Assembly: GCA_006176705.1 (NCBI GenBank)
Contig: QRFJ01007151.1
Span: forward strand, 57,185 to 121,184
DNA length: 64,000 bases
Direction of reading: 5' to 3'
DNA from: Cocos nucifera
Lineage: Eukaryota > Streptophyta > Magnoliopsida > Arecales > Arecaceae
Shown: piece by piece, positions 35,226-46,870 of the stretch
How positions within the stretch are numbered: the stretch's first letter is position 1
Layout of the letters: each line of letters opens with the position of its first letter
Notes under the pieces: model-generated
Database searches by the model: none
Seen by the model: the letters and a program-made list of their open reading frames with translations, nothing else
Told to the model about the DNA's origin: nothing
Position numbers and translations under genes: made by a program

Positions 35226-37827
35226 TGTTGAAAATCAAGCAGGGTTAAGGCATGCATTTTCAAAAATTTTATTATAGTGAAAGTTAAAATTAATCTACTA
35301 TTAATTCTATGTATGCTATGATCAAATTATAAAATCCTACTCCGAATCTAGACATGCTAATATGTTATAGAAAATTTAAATGCGATCAATCAACAAATCA
35401 TATTTACTGATCGACTTATATTCAGAATACAATACTTATGCACGGGTAGATGATTTTCATGATCCAAATCCATAGGAGGAAGCTCACAATATTGTGCTAT
35501 ATCTACACATACATCCAACCTCTATGGTGAGTCACATGGAGCTCTTGGTCCCAACCAGTTTCACCAAAGTGCTAGCCCCTCGTCGGAGCCTTTAATGATT
35601 GATTTTGGTCAATCTGATCGACCGCGTTCTTCTCAATCTTTTGAATGCTCTAGAAAATCAAAAGATGGTCTTCGAAGGATGATGAGGTAGTGTATCAAAT
35701 TTGATTGTGATCGAACACTCACAGTGCTTAATCTCTCCACCCAAACCCTGAGTCCCAATTTAGGGTTTTGCACACCCAAAAACCCTGTTGACCCAAAAAT
35801 GCTCTCACACCTTCCCTGCTTGGAATTTTATCATGAAATAATTTTTTACTAATAGAGGACTTTTCTTTCTATAGAAATCTCACTTAGATCACATCTGAAG
35901 TGGGCATCCAAGTGAAAAGAAAAATTAGGTGGTGTGTGAGATAGAAGTTGCTGTAGGATGACACACCCTCTCTCCCTGGACTCTTCTATGCCTAGACTTG
36001 CACCCCTTTCTATCTTTCTCTCTCTTAGAAACTCCTCATGAACCCTCTTAGAGTCCTCATGCATGCCCACTTAATTTTTTGCATTTTATTAGCATTAATT
36101 TGATGGGAAATGCATGTGGATAAGATAAGATGAAGAGGATGAGAGGTTTTAACAAATTGCTTGAATTCAAAATTCAAGCAACTATCTATCCTTTCTGCAA
36201 TGCCTACCTAGAGTGTTTGATGTGCAAAAGGACTCTCCTTCTACATGCTCACACTCAAAAATGCAAAAAATGTTTGCATGAATTCTCAAGTGGGAGTGGG
36301 AAGTAGATAAGGATAAGGGGAAAAGTTCAAACCTCTAACAACTTAAGTTGAATTCAAAAGTCAACTTAAATTTGAACTAGTCCAACCCTTGAACCAGGTC
36401 AAATGGAGAAAGTTGAGGAGGTGCAGATCTCCTTCTAGGCATGAGAAACTCTCATGTGAATTCATAATTTTCATGAAGAAGGGCATGGGTCAAAGTGTGG
36501 CATAAGGAGAAAGAGTTTAAAATTGAAATTCGAATCCTCATTGTTCAATCAAATTAAGTTAATTGGCAATCAAATTACTAATTAATCCTCTAATAATATA
36601 CAAAGTTCCTATCGAGTGGGTGTCTGGGCAATAGAGTCCCATCAGCATGAAACTCTCAATCGAAGAGTTTCAAACTAGTTGGACTCTTGAACTCAGTATC
36701 CCAAATAAATGAAACTCATGATCACAAAATTTTGAACTAGTAAAACTCTTGATCAAAGAGTTTCAGACAAGTAGAATTCAGAGTCCCAATCTAGTGGGAC
36801 CCATAAATACAAAGTTTCAGTCTAGTGGGACTCCTGATCATGGAGTCCCAGTCTAGTGGGACTCTTGACCACAATGTCTCAGACTATTGAAACTCTTGAT
36901 CAGCCATCAGATTAAGTAGAAACTCCAATTGTATGTGATCCCATAGGTTTGAACCCTAAGCTGATAGCACAAGAATCAATTTTCTATACCAATCAATATG
37001 ACCATCTAGCAATGGTACCTGACATTCGGATAGGTCGAATAGTCGTAATACAACATTGACGAACTTATGGCATATGGTTACTGTATAATTTATCCCGTTG
37101 ATCTGAATGCTCAAAAGATAACTTAGGGTTTAATTATCAATCCTGAAAAATCATCTACATTGTATTTCAAAATTCAGTATTTATTGAAAGAACCATCCCA
37201 ATCGATGTTTTGCTAAATTAAAATACAGTGATGCATCTACTCTAACAATCTGAAGGGTCAATCCCATCTTGACTCATGCACCAATAAAATAAGTACTTGA
37301 CTACACCTAGTAACCTTCCATCACTAAATTAGAAATTTAGGTAGTCCGGCACCTAAGTGCAGTGAGTTGCTTACAAGTCATCATAGTGATCTTAGGTCTA
37401 AGGGATATTTATACCCATATCCTTTGTGAGCAACTCTTGACAGTAGAAAGCTATGCAGTTGGATCACGTTTAGTAAAATGTATCCCTACACTTCACTTGC
37501 ATGCCATATTAGTATATCATACTCTTTAGTTAAGAGGACAACCAACACATATAGCACATAATGACGTACACTCGATACGTTGTCATCCTAGGTAATAACG
37601 TATTATTTGATTGTGAACAAGTTTAAAAACTAAATGACAAATCCTTCTTTGTCGAGTCTAAATAGTCCTAAGAACTTCATCATCAAAGAGTTCATTACAA
37701 GAACATGCACAAAAATAATGAAAATATCAAAATAAAAATTTTATTTATTATAATAATTCAAGTATATTTACAATCTGCTCAACCATCTAAAACCTAGATG
37801 ATTGACTTTAGGATACATTTCCCAATA
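35226..37827 (-). repeat. Element A 5' LTR
   Basis: 2602 bp without an insertion, matching 1046-2462 plus 19741-20772. It carries the complete hairpin minisatellite. At 36803-36815 it shows the sequence that C entered in the other LTR. The frame 35849-36070 is not preserved in the sister LTR. Confidence 0.92.
36650..36905. repeat. Complete 31-bp hairpin minisatellite in the A 5' LTR
   Basis: About eight degenerate units of about 31 bp. The best unit, at 36843-36864, is GAGTCCCA-GTCTAG-TGGGACTC, a perfect 8-bp stem. Units at 36781 and 36812 keep most of the stem. Confidence 0.85.
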
Positions 37828-37832
37828 GTGTT

Positions 37833-38660
37833 CATGAAAAAAAAAATAGATTTTGAGTTTTTGGAAAAAGAGGAAGGAAGTACATCTTGGATATTACTCT
37901 TGGATAAATATTCTTAAGGGAAGCTCATCAGATAAGCTTGAAAAGAAGTCTCTTGGATTGAAGTACATCTTGGATAAATATAAAATTGATGAGTTAGAGG
38001 AGATGATGAGAACCAATTGAGTATAGAGATGCACCTCCTACATCACAAGGAGAGTTGGATTTCCTTCCCCAAGATGGGAAGGTTCAACTTGTGTCAAGAC
38101 AAGATATTACTTTTATTTACAATATGATATGAGAGATCCCACTGAACATCCCATCACTTGTGATCTATCAAATGGTGGAAGTAGCTAGCAAATTGAAGGC
38201 CTCTCTACCCTACAACATGGTTTTGACACTCGTATTCTAGGAGTTCGAAGTAGACTTCCAAAGTAAGACCACTAGAGCACTCATGCACACTGACACATAC
38301 AACGATCGATCACTAAGGAGGATGGGATTCCAGAAGATACATGATTGTTGGATTCACAAGGTAGCTACTTAGAGAGAGGAGGACACTGATGATGAGGCTC
38401 CAGCAACTGTATGTATCACCAACATCTGACCAGAGGAGCCGAAAGCACAAATAGAGTAGGTAGAGGTAGCTCCACCTTCACAGATCAATCATGAAAAGAG
38501 CTTAGATTGATCATTTTTTGGACTGGATGAGGATGCTCTAGTGGAGCAAGTCTCCTCGAGGATTATTGATGTAGTTCATGCTAAGATATAGAGATACAAT
38601 TCTAAGGCTATATCACTACTCAAAAAGAAGACTGCAAGATCGATTTAGGCTCTCTAATGT
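37833..38660 (+). pseudogene. Element J ORF, Transposase_32-like domain
   Basis: Continues the frame interrupted at 1045, reading KKKIDFEFLEKEEG before stops and frame changes. A clearer stretch at about 38130-38375 reads EIPLNIPSLVIYQMVEVASK, then LKASLPYNMVLTLVF, a stop, FEVDF, and TDTYNDRSLRRMGFQK. This order (leucine-rich helix, LPY-M-LT, then a DTYN...MGF block) is what I associate with the 'putative plant transposon protein' domain (Transposase_32) of plant LTR elements. An acidic, low-complexity tail follows. The biochemical role of the family is unknown. Assignment is from memory of the family's pattern. Confidence 0.55.
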
Positions 38661-39505
38661 GAGAGACAGTCATGGTTGGTCATCTAGAGGTACTAGACCT
38701 TCCTCACCTCCTAGCCAGTCTGGACCCTCTTAGAGCTGCACTAACCTATCTTTTAGGATGCTAGGATTTCATACCTAGAGCATTAGTGCCCCTAACAATT
38801 TACTTTTTGATAGATATAGGTTGCATATATTTTGGACATTATGGATAAATTGATGTAATCACTTCTTTGTGATTACTTGTTGACAATCGATGAAAATCTA
38901 GTTTTCATAAAACTTCAGTGTGTTTGATGTATTCACTTGCTTAACACTTAAAATTGCCTGCTTTACTAAATATTTGCTTTGTTTACAAAATTAAGGGGGA
39001 GAAAAATACGCTCTTGCAATGTTTATTTTTCATTGAATATGCAAAATTTGGAAGAAAAATAGGAAGAATCAAGAAAATTAAATTTTCTATCATTAACTAT
39101 TAAAAACAGAGGGATGAATCTAAATCAAAAGAGAAATGACCTTTGAATTTAATCATTATTGAACATTAATATCCTACTTATCTTGATTAGAACACTAATG
39201 TGATTTTGATATGTTCATTCGTATTTAGCATGATTTGATTGTATCATCACTTTTGACAATCAAATTAAAAAAATTCTAAATCATTTTTAAAAATTGATTA
39301 GGGGCTAGGATCCTACAAGTTGTATCAAATTGAATCTTAAAAGAAAAATGTTTTACTCCAAGTAAAAATATTTTAAGAAATAAATTTTAAATTTTTTTTT
39401 TAAATCTTCAAATGGTATCTTTGAGTGATATCAAGAAAAATTTTTAAAGTAGTTGATATTTGATTTGAATTTCAAAGCAATTGGTATCAAGAAATTTATT
39501 CTTAA
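38661..39505 (+). other. Element J 3' region with polypurine tract
   Basis: Non-coding and AT-rich. AAGGGGGAG at 38993-39001 resembles the polypurine tract that follows the ORF in many plant copia/SIRE-like elements. The DNA after it may be the start of an LTR, but no partner LTR could be matched. The TAA at 39503-39505 is the MITE duplication. Confidence 0.4.
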
Positions 39506-40013
39506 GGGCGCATTCTTTTATGGATGAATTTCATAGGAAAGTTGGTCTACTTTTCAATTGACCAACTTATCCATGTTCTCATTCTTTTTAAGATGGATAA
39601 ATTACTTTCCATGGGTAGCATTTATCCATGAAATAGAGAAAAAATCTTATCTATCTAGGAGGTGGTTAAATCATTTTTTTCATTAACATGCAAAGTAGGT
39701 ATTTAATTTTATTCTTAAAATATTCCATTCTCATTTTCAATACCTCCATCATTCAACTCCCAATAACTCAGTCATCCATTTTTTCTAAACTTAAATAGTA
39801 AGAAGGATACTATGAAAAATATGGATAGATTTTAGCAACTTACCCAGGAAAGTAATAATGCAAAGGAACATGGGTAACAGATTTTGAAGCCACCTTTTCA
39901 TGCATAAAAGAATATGGATAAATTACTTTTCTATCTAAATATTGTCTAAAAAATATTTACCTAAAAAAATATAAATTTTCAAGTAAATTTTTTATCCATA
40001 AAAGAATGGGCCC
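39506..40013. mobile_element. Tourist/PIF-Harbinger-like MITE
   Basis: 508 bp flanked by TAA on both sides (39503-39505, 40014-40016). Terminal inverted repeats of about 20 bp: left GGGCGCATTCTTTTATGGAT, right end reversed GGGCCCATTCTTTTATGGAT, one mismatch. No coding capacity. A TAA/TTA duplication with GGG-starting ends is the pattern of PIF/Harbinger MITEs. Removing it and one TAA restores an uninterrupted flank. Confidence 0.88.
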
Positions 40014-40016
40014 TAA

Positions 40017-40129
40017 AAGAATTTTCTCAAGTGTATCAGATAGATTATTATTGCCTTATACTCCATTATTCTACTTTTGGTAAAAAGAAAAAATTGATTT
40101 ATCTCAAATGTTAAGGTAGATTCCTCAAT
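40017..40129. other. Flank between MITE and element I
   Basis: Short AT-rich stretch, probably a continuation of J or of older DNA. No feature seen. Confidence 0.3.
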
Positions 40130-41265
40130 TGTAGAACACGGATCATCCGCCCAAGATTACAACAATGACCAAAACAAGATGTTGATACCACATAAGAAAA
40201 GAAAGAAAAAAATAAAAAATAAACATAAAAAAATATATGTATATTGGCTTCAAGTCTACCTCCATGGGATGCACAAAACTTCATTATGAGAGAAATAAAA
40301 TCAAATAAATATAAGAGAAAGTTACCACTCCACTCTTATATAAGAGTCTTTCAACAAAATGCCCCAAAATCCTTATAAAAGCTAAAATCTCTAAAGAAGC
40401 CTCTCAACACCACCAAAATGTCATCAACTATTCGATGTAATAAACGGCTTGTCAATCAGAGTCATATATACTCAAAAATTTTCAAAACAGTATTTCAGTA
40501 GAAAACCCAATCCAAATCAAACTCCAAACCTATTCTAGCCGTTCGATCATGACCGACTTGAACCACACCCATCTAATCATGTAATTAGTCTCCAGATCAA
40601 GCTCGAATACCATCTAGACCATCCGATAATGACTGGGAGACCTCCAAGATGTTGGATTGTGCAAAACACGTCTAGATCACCCCTGGGCTGTCGGATCTCG
40701 ATCAGCTCATTCCTGAGCTATTGGATCATGACCCAGTCCATGCACGGTGCCATGAGCCACAAGAAAACAAAGGGAAATGCTCGTTGGTCCATCGTGGATG
40801 ATGAAAAACTAGGCAGGGAACACCGTCGATCCATGGCTCTTGCATAGACCGTGGACCTCGCCCGTGCGGCCTACACGCAACTATGCGTGGGTGTCTAGAC
40901 TAGCCCAGTGCACTGCTGGCCCAATACCAACATCTTGCCAGACTAGGCCTGCATCACCACTAGCCTGCACTAGTTCGTGGGCCTCTCCAACAACATGTGG
41001 GATGTATAACCTATTCCGACCTGCTCCCTCATGCATATCTCCTCCATTTGGGCTGTTCTTAGGCTCGTTGGATTCTGTTTGTAGTCTTGGACCTCATTCT
41101 AGGCTTATTATGGATCAAATCTTGAGATATTTTTCTCAATAATCTCTTTCTCAACTTGATATTCGGCCTCTATTTGTCTTTGAGTGCCTGTGATCTGTCT
41201 TGCCTCCATGCCCTAGGCATGCCTGATATCTCATAGATGGGCAAACATGGAGTTGAGCCAGGTCA
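40130..41265 (-). repeat. Element I LTR (3' LTR, minus strand)
   Basis: On the plus strand it runs from TGTAGAACACGG to GAGCCAGGTCA. The adjoining GGAGGTGGGATCGAG on the minus strand is a good polypurine tract, and the I gag/protease remnant lies beyond it. The interior has several CCGTTCGATC-like words and a palindromic TATA. The short open frames near 40629-41142 reflect the higher G+C and match nothing I know. The second LTR is not in the window, so the ends are inferred. Confidence 0.55.
40333..40346 (-). promoter_or_regulatory. Palindromic TATA box of the element I LTR
   Basis: CTCTTATATAAGAG is a perfect 14-bp palindrome centred on TATATA. It stands about 200 bp before the downstream end of the LTR, a sensible place for a core promoter. 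Confidence 0.5.
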
Positions 41266-42111
41266 CTCGATCCCACCTCCATCATTGACTGTATTCACTC
41301 TGATCAAAGATCTACTTGAAAAAGTCTCCTACAGTAATAGAAATCTCACTCTACAACGTCACCTCTCATCTTTCTGAGTCTGTTGTCTCGTGCCCAATCC
41401 ACCTCCACCTAGAACTTCACCTCACACTAGGCTCTCTCCAGCTCCTAAAGCTCCACCTATCAGATAGTAATGTCTTCTCATCTTCTTCTTTTCCTTCAAA
41501 ATAATACTATCACCATCCATGATCTTCAGAATTCTATCACCAGCTATCTACCTGTAGCCCTTTGAATCCAGTGTACTCGGTGAGATAAGATTCTACCTAA
41601 AATTTGGTATGTATCAGACCTCCCCCAATCTTCTCATTGCTCCATCATATGTTCTCCAGCTAATCATCCTGATTTCTCTGATCATATAGCTCAATCCATC
41701 TAGAAAATGAATAGTGCCCTGACTGCTCTTCAAAAAGTCAAACAGCTTCTCTCTACAATAAGAATGATAGGTGCATGCAGAATCTAAAATCCACTATTGA
41801 AAAGAAAGAGATGCCTCATCAAATATCATCAGAACATCATTCTCTAACTCACTACTGGCTATCACTGTAGTAACTCTCATTCAATCTCTAAGTTGACGGT
41901 AATCTCTAACATGATGCCCCAACTCATCATACCAGTAGCACCTGATCTTGCTAGGATCTCTTCTCTTGGACCTAGATCTTCCTTCTCGAGATCCTCTACT
42001 ACTTCATCTGCTACCACCTACTTCTCCAAAAATTACCAAAGCTGAGCGACCACCATCTAAGTTCGAAGCTAGATTCTCTCTTCTGAGAACCTCATTCTGG
42101 AGAATCACCAC
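41266..42111 (-). pseudogene. Element I gag C-terminus and protease (Tork-type copia)
   Basis: Minus strand. A basic Arg/Ser-rich stretch (RSRSKRRDPSK) is followed by a zinc knuckle CYWYDELGHHVRDY, in which two Cys have become Tyr. Then come WILDSACTYHSYC, the D-S-A protease core of Tork-like copia elements, and GTIHFLDGLSYMI and LISPSTLDSKGY. Upstream the frame EIIVVILQNEVLRRENL continues across the insertion of H into the piece at 51992-52010. After about 41500 the sequence degrades and reaches the purine tract at 41266-41280 without integrase or RT, so pol is deleted. Confidence 0.75.
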
Positions 42112-43093
42112 TAATAAACACTTAAATTAAGTCACTAGAGGTACTTAATATTATAATAATTGATATTATTTTATTAAAATTTGATGTTCTCTAGTCTATT
42201 TTATAGGTAATCAGGAGTTTTGGCTTATACAACTCAAATTGGATTTAAATTGGCTCATATTCGAGTGAACCAGGCAACCAGCTCAAGGGCTAATCAAATT
42301 CGAGTGTGAACATGACTTACTCATGAAGGAATTAGATGCAAGCTCTGAAGATTCAAAGGTCTAGATTAGAAGATAACCTTTCATATAGATCCAAGTATGA
42401 ACACAACTTAAAGATCAATGGCTCAGAAGCAACTCATCAAAGATCTAAGGATCAACATCCAAAGAGCCATTCATCTATGCTCTTCCTTTAATCCCACATC
42501 TAGAAAACATGAAAGCCTTCTCCCTTCCAACACTTATAAATAAGCCTCAACACCTTCATCTAAAAATCAATCAAGACAATGCCCAATCTCTCTCCAAGCT
42601 ATTATCTCCCTCTCTTTCTCTCTTCTCCAAAAGTCTAGCAGATGTACTAACCCTAATATGCCTTCCATCAAATCTAGGAGAGGTCCTAATTCTAGTATCT
42701 CTATCCTTCCTTTCCATATTTCCATACTCCCATCTACCTTTCTTCTTTGGAGTTTCTAGACCAAACCTTCCAACCATCCTGCCGCTGTCTGCACAGAAGA
42801 AGATGAAAGGATTCAAGAAGGCACATCTACCATCAAGCACAGCTAGAAGATCAACTTGGTTTAGTTATCTTGTATCATATTTTTATTTTTTTTTTCTTTA
42901 TATTTTTTATTTTGATCAATAAAAAAATATTTTTATTATAATTTTTTTATTTCTTTCTTAATTTCATATAATTTATTTTCTTTCATTTATATTTTTAAAA
43001 TAATCAACTAAGATTCTTGTGGATACGATCTTGACTCATCCTATCTACATACTAGTGAGTAGGGTTAATTTTGATATGCCACGATAAGCATCA
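42112..43093 (+). repeat. Element H 5' LTR
   Basis: 982 bp with TATA at 42535-42542. The frame 42509-42922 covers the LTR and is altered in the sister LTR (51421-51760); it is not credible as a gene. Confidence 0.92.
42535..42542 (+). promoter_or_regulatory. TATA box of the element H LTR
   Basis: TATAAATA preceded by CACT, conserved in the 3' LTR at 51433-51440. Confidence 0.55.
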
Positions 43094-43098
43094 AATTT

Positions 43099-43116
43099 TG
43101 GCACCATTACCGAGGA
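43099..43116 (+). other. Primer-binding site of element H (tRNA-Asp type)
   Basis: TGGCACCATTACCGAGGA, the same site as in G with three changes, each G to A or C to T. Confidence 0.82.
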
Positions 43117-44558
43117 TCTTGGCTTGATTATTTTTAAAAAATCTATAAAATATATTTAAAAATTATTATATTTTATTGCTTTCTAGGTTTTTATTTTTTG
43201 CTTTAGATTGCTTTATAGCCTTTTTAGTAAAATAATTTTCTACCTTTGATTTTCTATCTATTTTAGACTTGCATTTTATTTCTAGAATAATTTACTTTCT
43301 TTTTAATAGAATCTCTAAATAAATCAAAAAAAAATTAAAAAAATTTGACTGCTTTACTTTAATTGCATAATTACTTTCTATTTACTCTTTTTAAAATTTT
43401 TGTCTTATAGTATTTTTCATATATAGTAGATTTACTGCTTTCTAGCTAGATTACCTTATTTACATACATAGAAAAATTTCTTGCTTTCTAATCCATAGAA
43501 TAATTTACTGCTTTATATAATTAGTAATTTTCTATTTTTCATAGTTTAGAATGATTTATTATTTTAAAAGTAGATTTGATATCTTGCTTTATTTGTAGAT
43601 TATTTAGTTGTCTTTTAATCTTAGCATAATTTACTTTTCATTTAGTTAGATTCTCTAAAACTTCTCAAATTTAATTAACTTAATTAAAAGCTACCTCTTA
43701 TTCCTTCTTGCTTAAAGACAACATAACATAAAACAAAAACAAAACACCACATAACACTTAACTAAAATAGATAAACTAATTAAATCTTAAAAAAATTTTA
43801 CTTATATTAGGCATCTTTTCTAATTGCATTGCATCTTCCATAAAATACATTAAGGACATTTAACCCAATTAAATAAGATAATATGGAGATTTGATCATCC
43901 CTCCTTAGCCCAAAAATTACTATCCTTCATATTGCATTGACCTAAACCTTTAATTTAAAAGCAATTAGATGTTGATCCCTAAGAAATTCGAGCTCAATAG
44001 GATAGGTGACCCTGAGAGTTGGACTAGATTAGACTTGGTCAGCTAGCTGATGTCTAAGCAAGTGATTTATGGGACAACTGAGCCTGAAGGAACATGATTT
44101 ATAATTGATTCTGTTCATTGATCTGACCAATTTAATTGGTTTCTAAGAAAAGCAATGGGGGCACTCCGACTGATCTTACACTTATCTAGTCAGTTAGTTG
44201 ATCAAGCTCCAACTTGAAGGGATTGAAGGCTAACTTAGAATAGTTAGGAGCTGTTTAGAACTAGGATAACCTTAGGATAGAGAGTCCACTATGTGCTAAC
44301 TTGATTATAATTAAAATCTAATCACAACTAATTCTTCTTTCTCTTCTTAGCTTTAGGACTCTTTAGATTTTCTTCTTTAAAACTCTTTTCTCTCTTCTTC
44401 TCCTTTTCTTCTCTTCTCTTTCAAAAAAAAAAAATTGCTACAATTAGAACTCGGTTAGAACGTTTGGGTGCATGCTTGGACGCTGATCATTACAACGTAA
44501 TTTACATCCACTAAACTTAGAATTAGAAAGAATGATTCGAACAAACCAAGTCAATAAC
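43117..44558 (+). other. Element H leader
   Basis: 1.4 kb, AT-rich and non-coding, with a polypyrimidine stretch (about 44360-44430) shortly before gag. No RNA gene seen. Confidence 0.65.
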
Positions 44559-46080
44559 ATGGATCCAAATTAGGATAATGAATCACCATGACAATTGTGG
44601 GAGTACTTTACTCTTTCATTTTACACTTATTCTCGCTACATCGAAGTGCCACCTGTAGAGGCATTGCACTATGAGATTAAGTCCAATGTGATCTAAATGA
44701 TTCCTTCTTTTTACAGACTTAGTAATGAAGACCTGTACAAGCATCTGGATGAATTTTTTGAGATTTATTCAACTATCAAAATCCAGAACTTCTCAGATGA
44801 TGCCCTTAGGTTAAAACTATTCCCATTTTTCTTTAAGGATAAAGCCAAATACTAGCTAAACTTCTTAGACTCGATCACTATTTCAACCTAGGACCAGCTT
44901 CAATGAGAATTCTTCAAGAAGTATTTTTCTATTGGAAAAATGAATCAGATTAGAAAATTCATAACTAACTTTTTTCCAGATGGAGGAGATGTTCCACGAG
45001 ACCTAGGAGAGGCTTAAAGACCTCATCTAAAAATGTCCTCACCATGCTATTCCCAAATGGCAACTTATCTAGTGCTTTTACAATGGTTTGACACAAAAAC
45101 AATAGATAAATGGTTGACTCATCTTGTGGTCAGATGTTCATGCTTAAAAGTGAGCAAGTGGCCTCACAGCTTTTTGAAATCCCAAGTGAAAATTCATTGC
45201 ATTACATGACTAGGGAAGCTCCCACATCAAGACCCAAAAGAGGTGGGTTGTATGAAGTTGGTCAATCGATAGAAATCCATAGTAGGATGGATGAAATAAT
45301 TTCTTAAAAACTCGATCGACTACTGCAAGTCAATTACACCACCTCTTCTCAATCCACATAAGTACAAGATACTTATTTGATTTATTAAAGTCCCGCCCAC
45401 TCTATAGGTGATTGCCCATCCACATACCAATTTTTTGAGCTTGTTTGAGAGCAAGCCCACCAAGCTCAATCCCATAATGCTTCTAGGTCAATAAACAATC
45501 CTTATTCAAATACCTACAATCTCGGTTAGAGGAATCATCCAAATTTCTCTTGGAAATCATAAAATATGGTCAATCTAGTTCCATAGAGACAGAATTATCA
45601 AGAATCATAGTATAGGAATCCATCCTATAGCCAGCACCAACAAACCTCATAGCTTGTACCCAATTACAGCCCTTCTTTCGAGGAAGACATCTGACAAATC
45701 CTTTGCTCCCACACCTAAACAATTGCAAAGCTGGAGATCTAAATAGATCAACTAGCCACTGCTCTCAATAGAAGGGAGGAGGGTAAATTGCCTAGTCAAC
45801 CTGCTGGAAATCCAAAAGGACAATACATGGCTGAGAGCTCCAATACTCCAAAAATCTTCCTTAAACATGCAAAAGCCATCATGACCTTGAGAAATGGAAA
45901 GACCTTAGATTAGCCATCACAAGGACCTTTGACCAACTCTAAACCAAGCAAGAAAAAGAAGGATGAGGATCTGAAAGTAGGGGATGAATCAATAATACAA
46001 ACACCACCTTACCTACCTAAAGCCCCATTTTCAAGGGCCCTAAAAGCCCTAATTCCTATAGATAAGAAGGGAGGGAAACT
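44559..46080 (+). pseudogene. Element H gag
   Basis: ATG at 44559 opens MDPN then a stop. The gag domain is recognisable by LYKHLDEFFEIYSTIKIQNF and FSDDALRLKLFPF (44730-44830), which parallels HISNFLELCDTF and DAIRLRLFPF of G. It decays through many stops. A short open piece 45110-45307 and the later KPSKKKKDEDLK stretch belong to the gag tail. No intact Cys/His knuckle was found where G has one. Confidence 0.8.
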
Positions 46081-46870
46081 AGATAAGATGTTGAAATTGT
46101 TTAAATAAGTCCAAATTAATCTTCCTCTTTTGGATGCAATCAAACAAGTCCCAGCATACGCAAAATTTTTGAAGGAATTGTGCACCCAGAAACGTAAAGC
46201 TCGATCACAACTCCTGAAGAAAGTTTACCTCACTGAATAGGCTAGCTCTATCTTCTAGCATGCTACCCCTCCAAAGCTTAAAGATCCAGGTGCCCCTATT
46301 ATTTCCTATATTATAGGAGACTTTTACATTGAACAAGCTCTCCTAGACCTAGGAGCAAGTATGAACCTTTTATCTAGTTTGGTATATGAACTTTTTGGGT
46401 TCAGAGAATTGAAACCCATGATAGTCACCTTGCAGTTAGCTAATTGATCAATTAACACACTACGTGGGATGCTCAAGGATGTTTTGGTCAAGGTAGATGA
46501 GTTTTATTTTTTGGTTGATTTTTTAGTCCTTGATATGAAACAAAGTGGAAACCCGAGATAAATTTTCATTATCTTGGGTAGACCCTTCCAAGCTACAGCA
46601 AATACATGCATCAATTATAGGATAGGAGTCATGGATGTATCATTTGGGAATAAAAAGCTAAGACTAAATGTATTTGGCTCATCTCAGGGACCATCAATGG
46701 ATAGTTACTTTGAAATAGATACATTCGAGGACATCATAGAGGAAGCAACATCAATGATTTTTGCACATAATTTTCTAAACACCCACTTTGGAATGAATGA
46801 CTATAATATGGAGGGAGGTAGTGAAGAAATGAATGCTCTAGTTGATACACCAGATGTTGAAACTACTCTC
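46081..46870 (+). pseudogene. Element H aspartic protease
   Basis: INLPLLDAIKQVPAYAKFLK precedes LKDPGAPIISYIIGDF and the core LLDLGASMNLLSSLV (near 46345). RGMLKDVLVKVDEFYFLVDF follows, then ILGRPFQATANTCINYRIGV. Three stops are visible. The order and wording match G 13835-13230, which supports both being Athila-like. The clean frame 46574-46876 is the protease-RT spacer. Confidence 0.85.

Larger units (their letters stand above)
1046..37827 (-). mobile_element. Element A: Ty1/copia retrotransposon, split by C, G and B
   Basis: On the plus strand it begins TGTTGGAAATCGAGC and ends in a decayed CAATA, flanked by gtgtc (1041-1045) and gtgtt (37828-37832). The element reads on the minus strand: 5' LTR 35226-37827, primer-binding site at 35210-35223, pol remnants 33451-31668, RNase H C-terminus 20968-20794, polypurine tract 20773-20793, 3' LTR 20772-19741 plus 2462-1046. 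Its pol proteins and LTRs match B and E, so it belongs to the same family. Element C sits in its 3' LTR and B in its RNase H region. Gag core and most of the reverse transcriptase are deleted, so it is non-autonomous. The RT and RNase H wording fits the Angela/Tork side of copia; lineage is inference. Confidence 0.9.

Noticed and set aside
40629..41142. Two adjacent frames in a G+C-richer stretch that could look like a host gene
   Set aside because: The region fits the U3 of element I's LTR, has no splice or domain signal, and the residue mix is that of random frames in G+C-rich DNA.
42509..42922. 137-residue frame with hydrophobic C-terminus
   Set aside because: It lies wholly in the H 5' LTR, its relative in the 3' LTR is disrupted, and it resembles no family I know.
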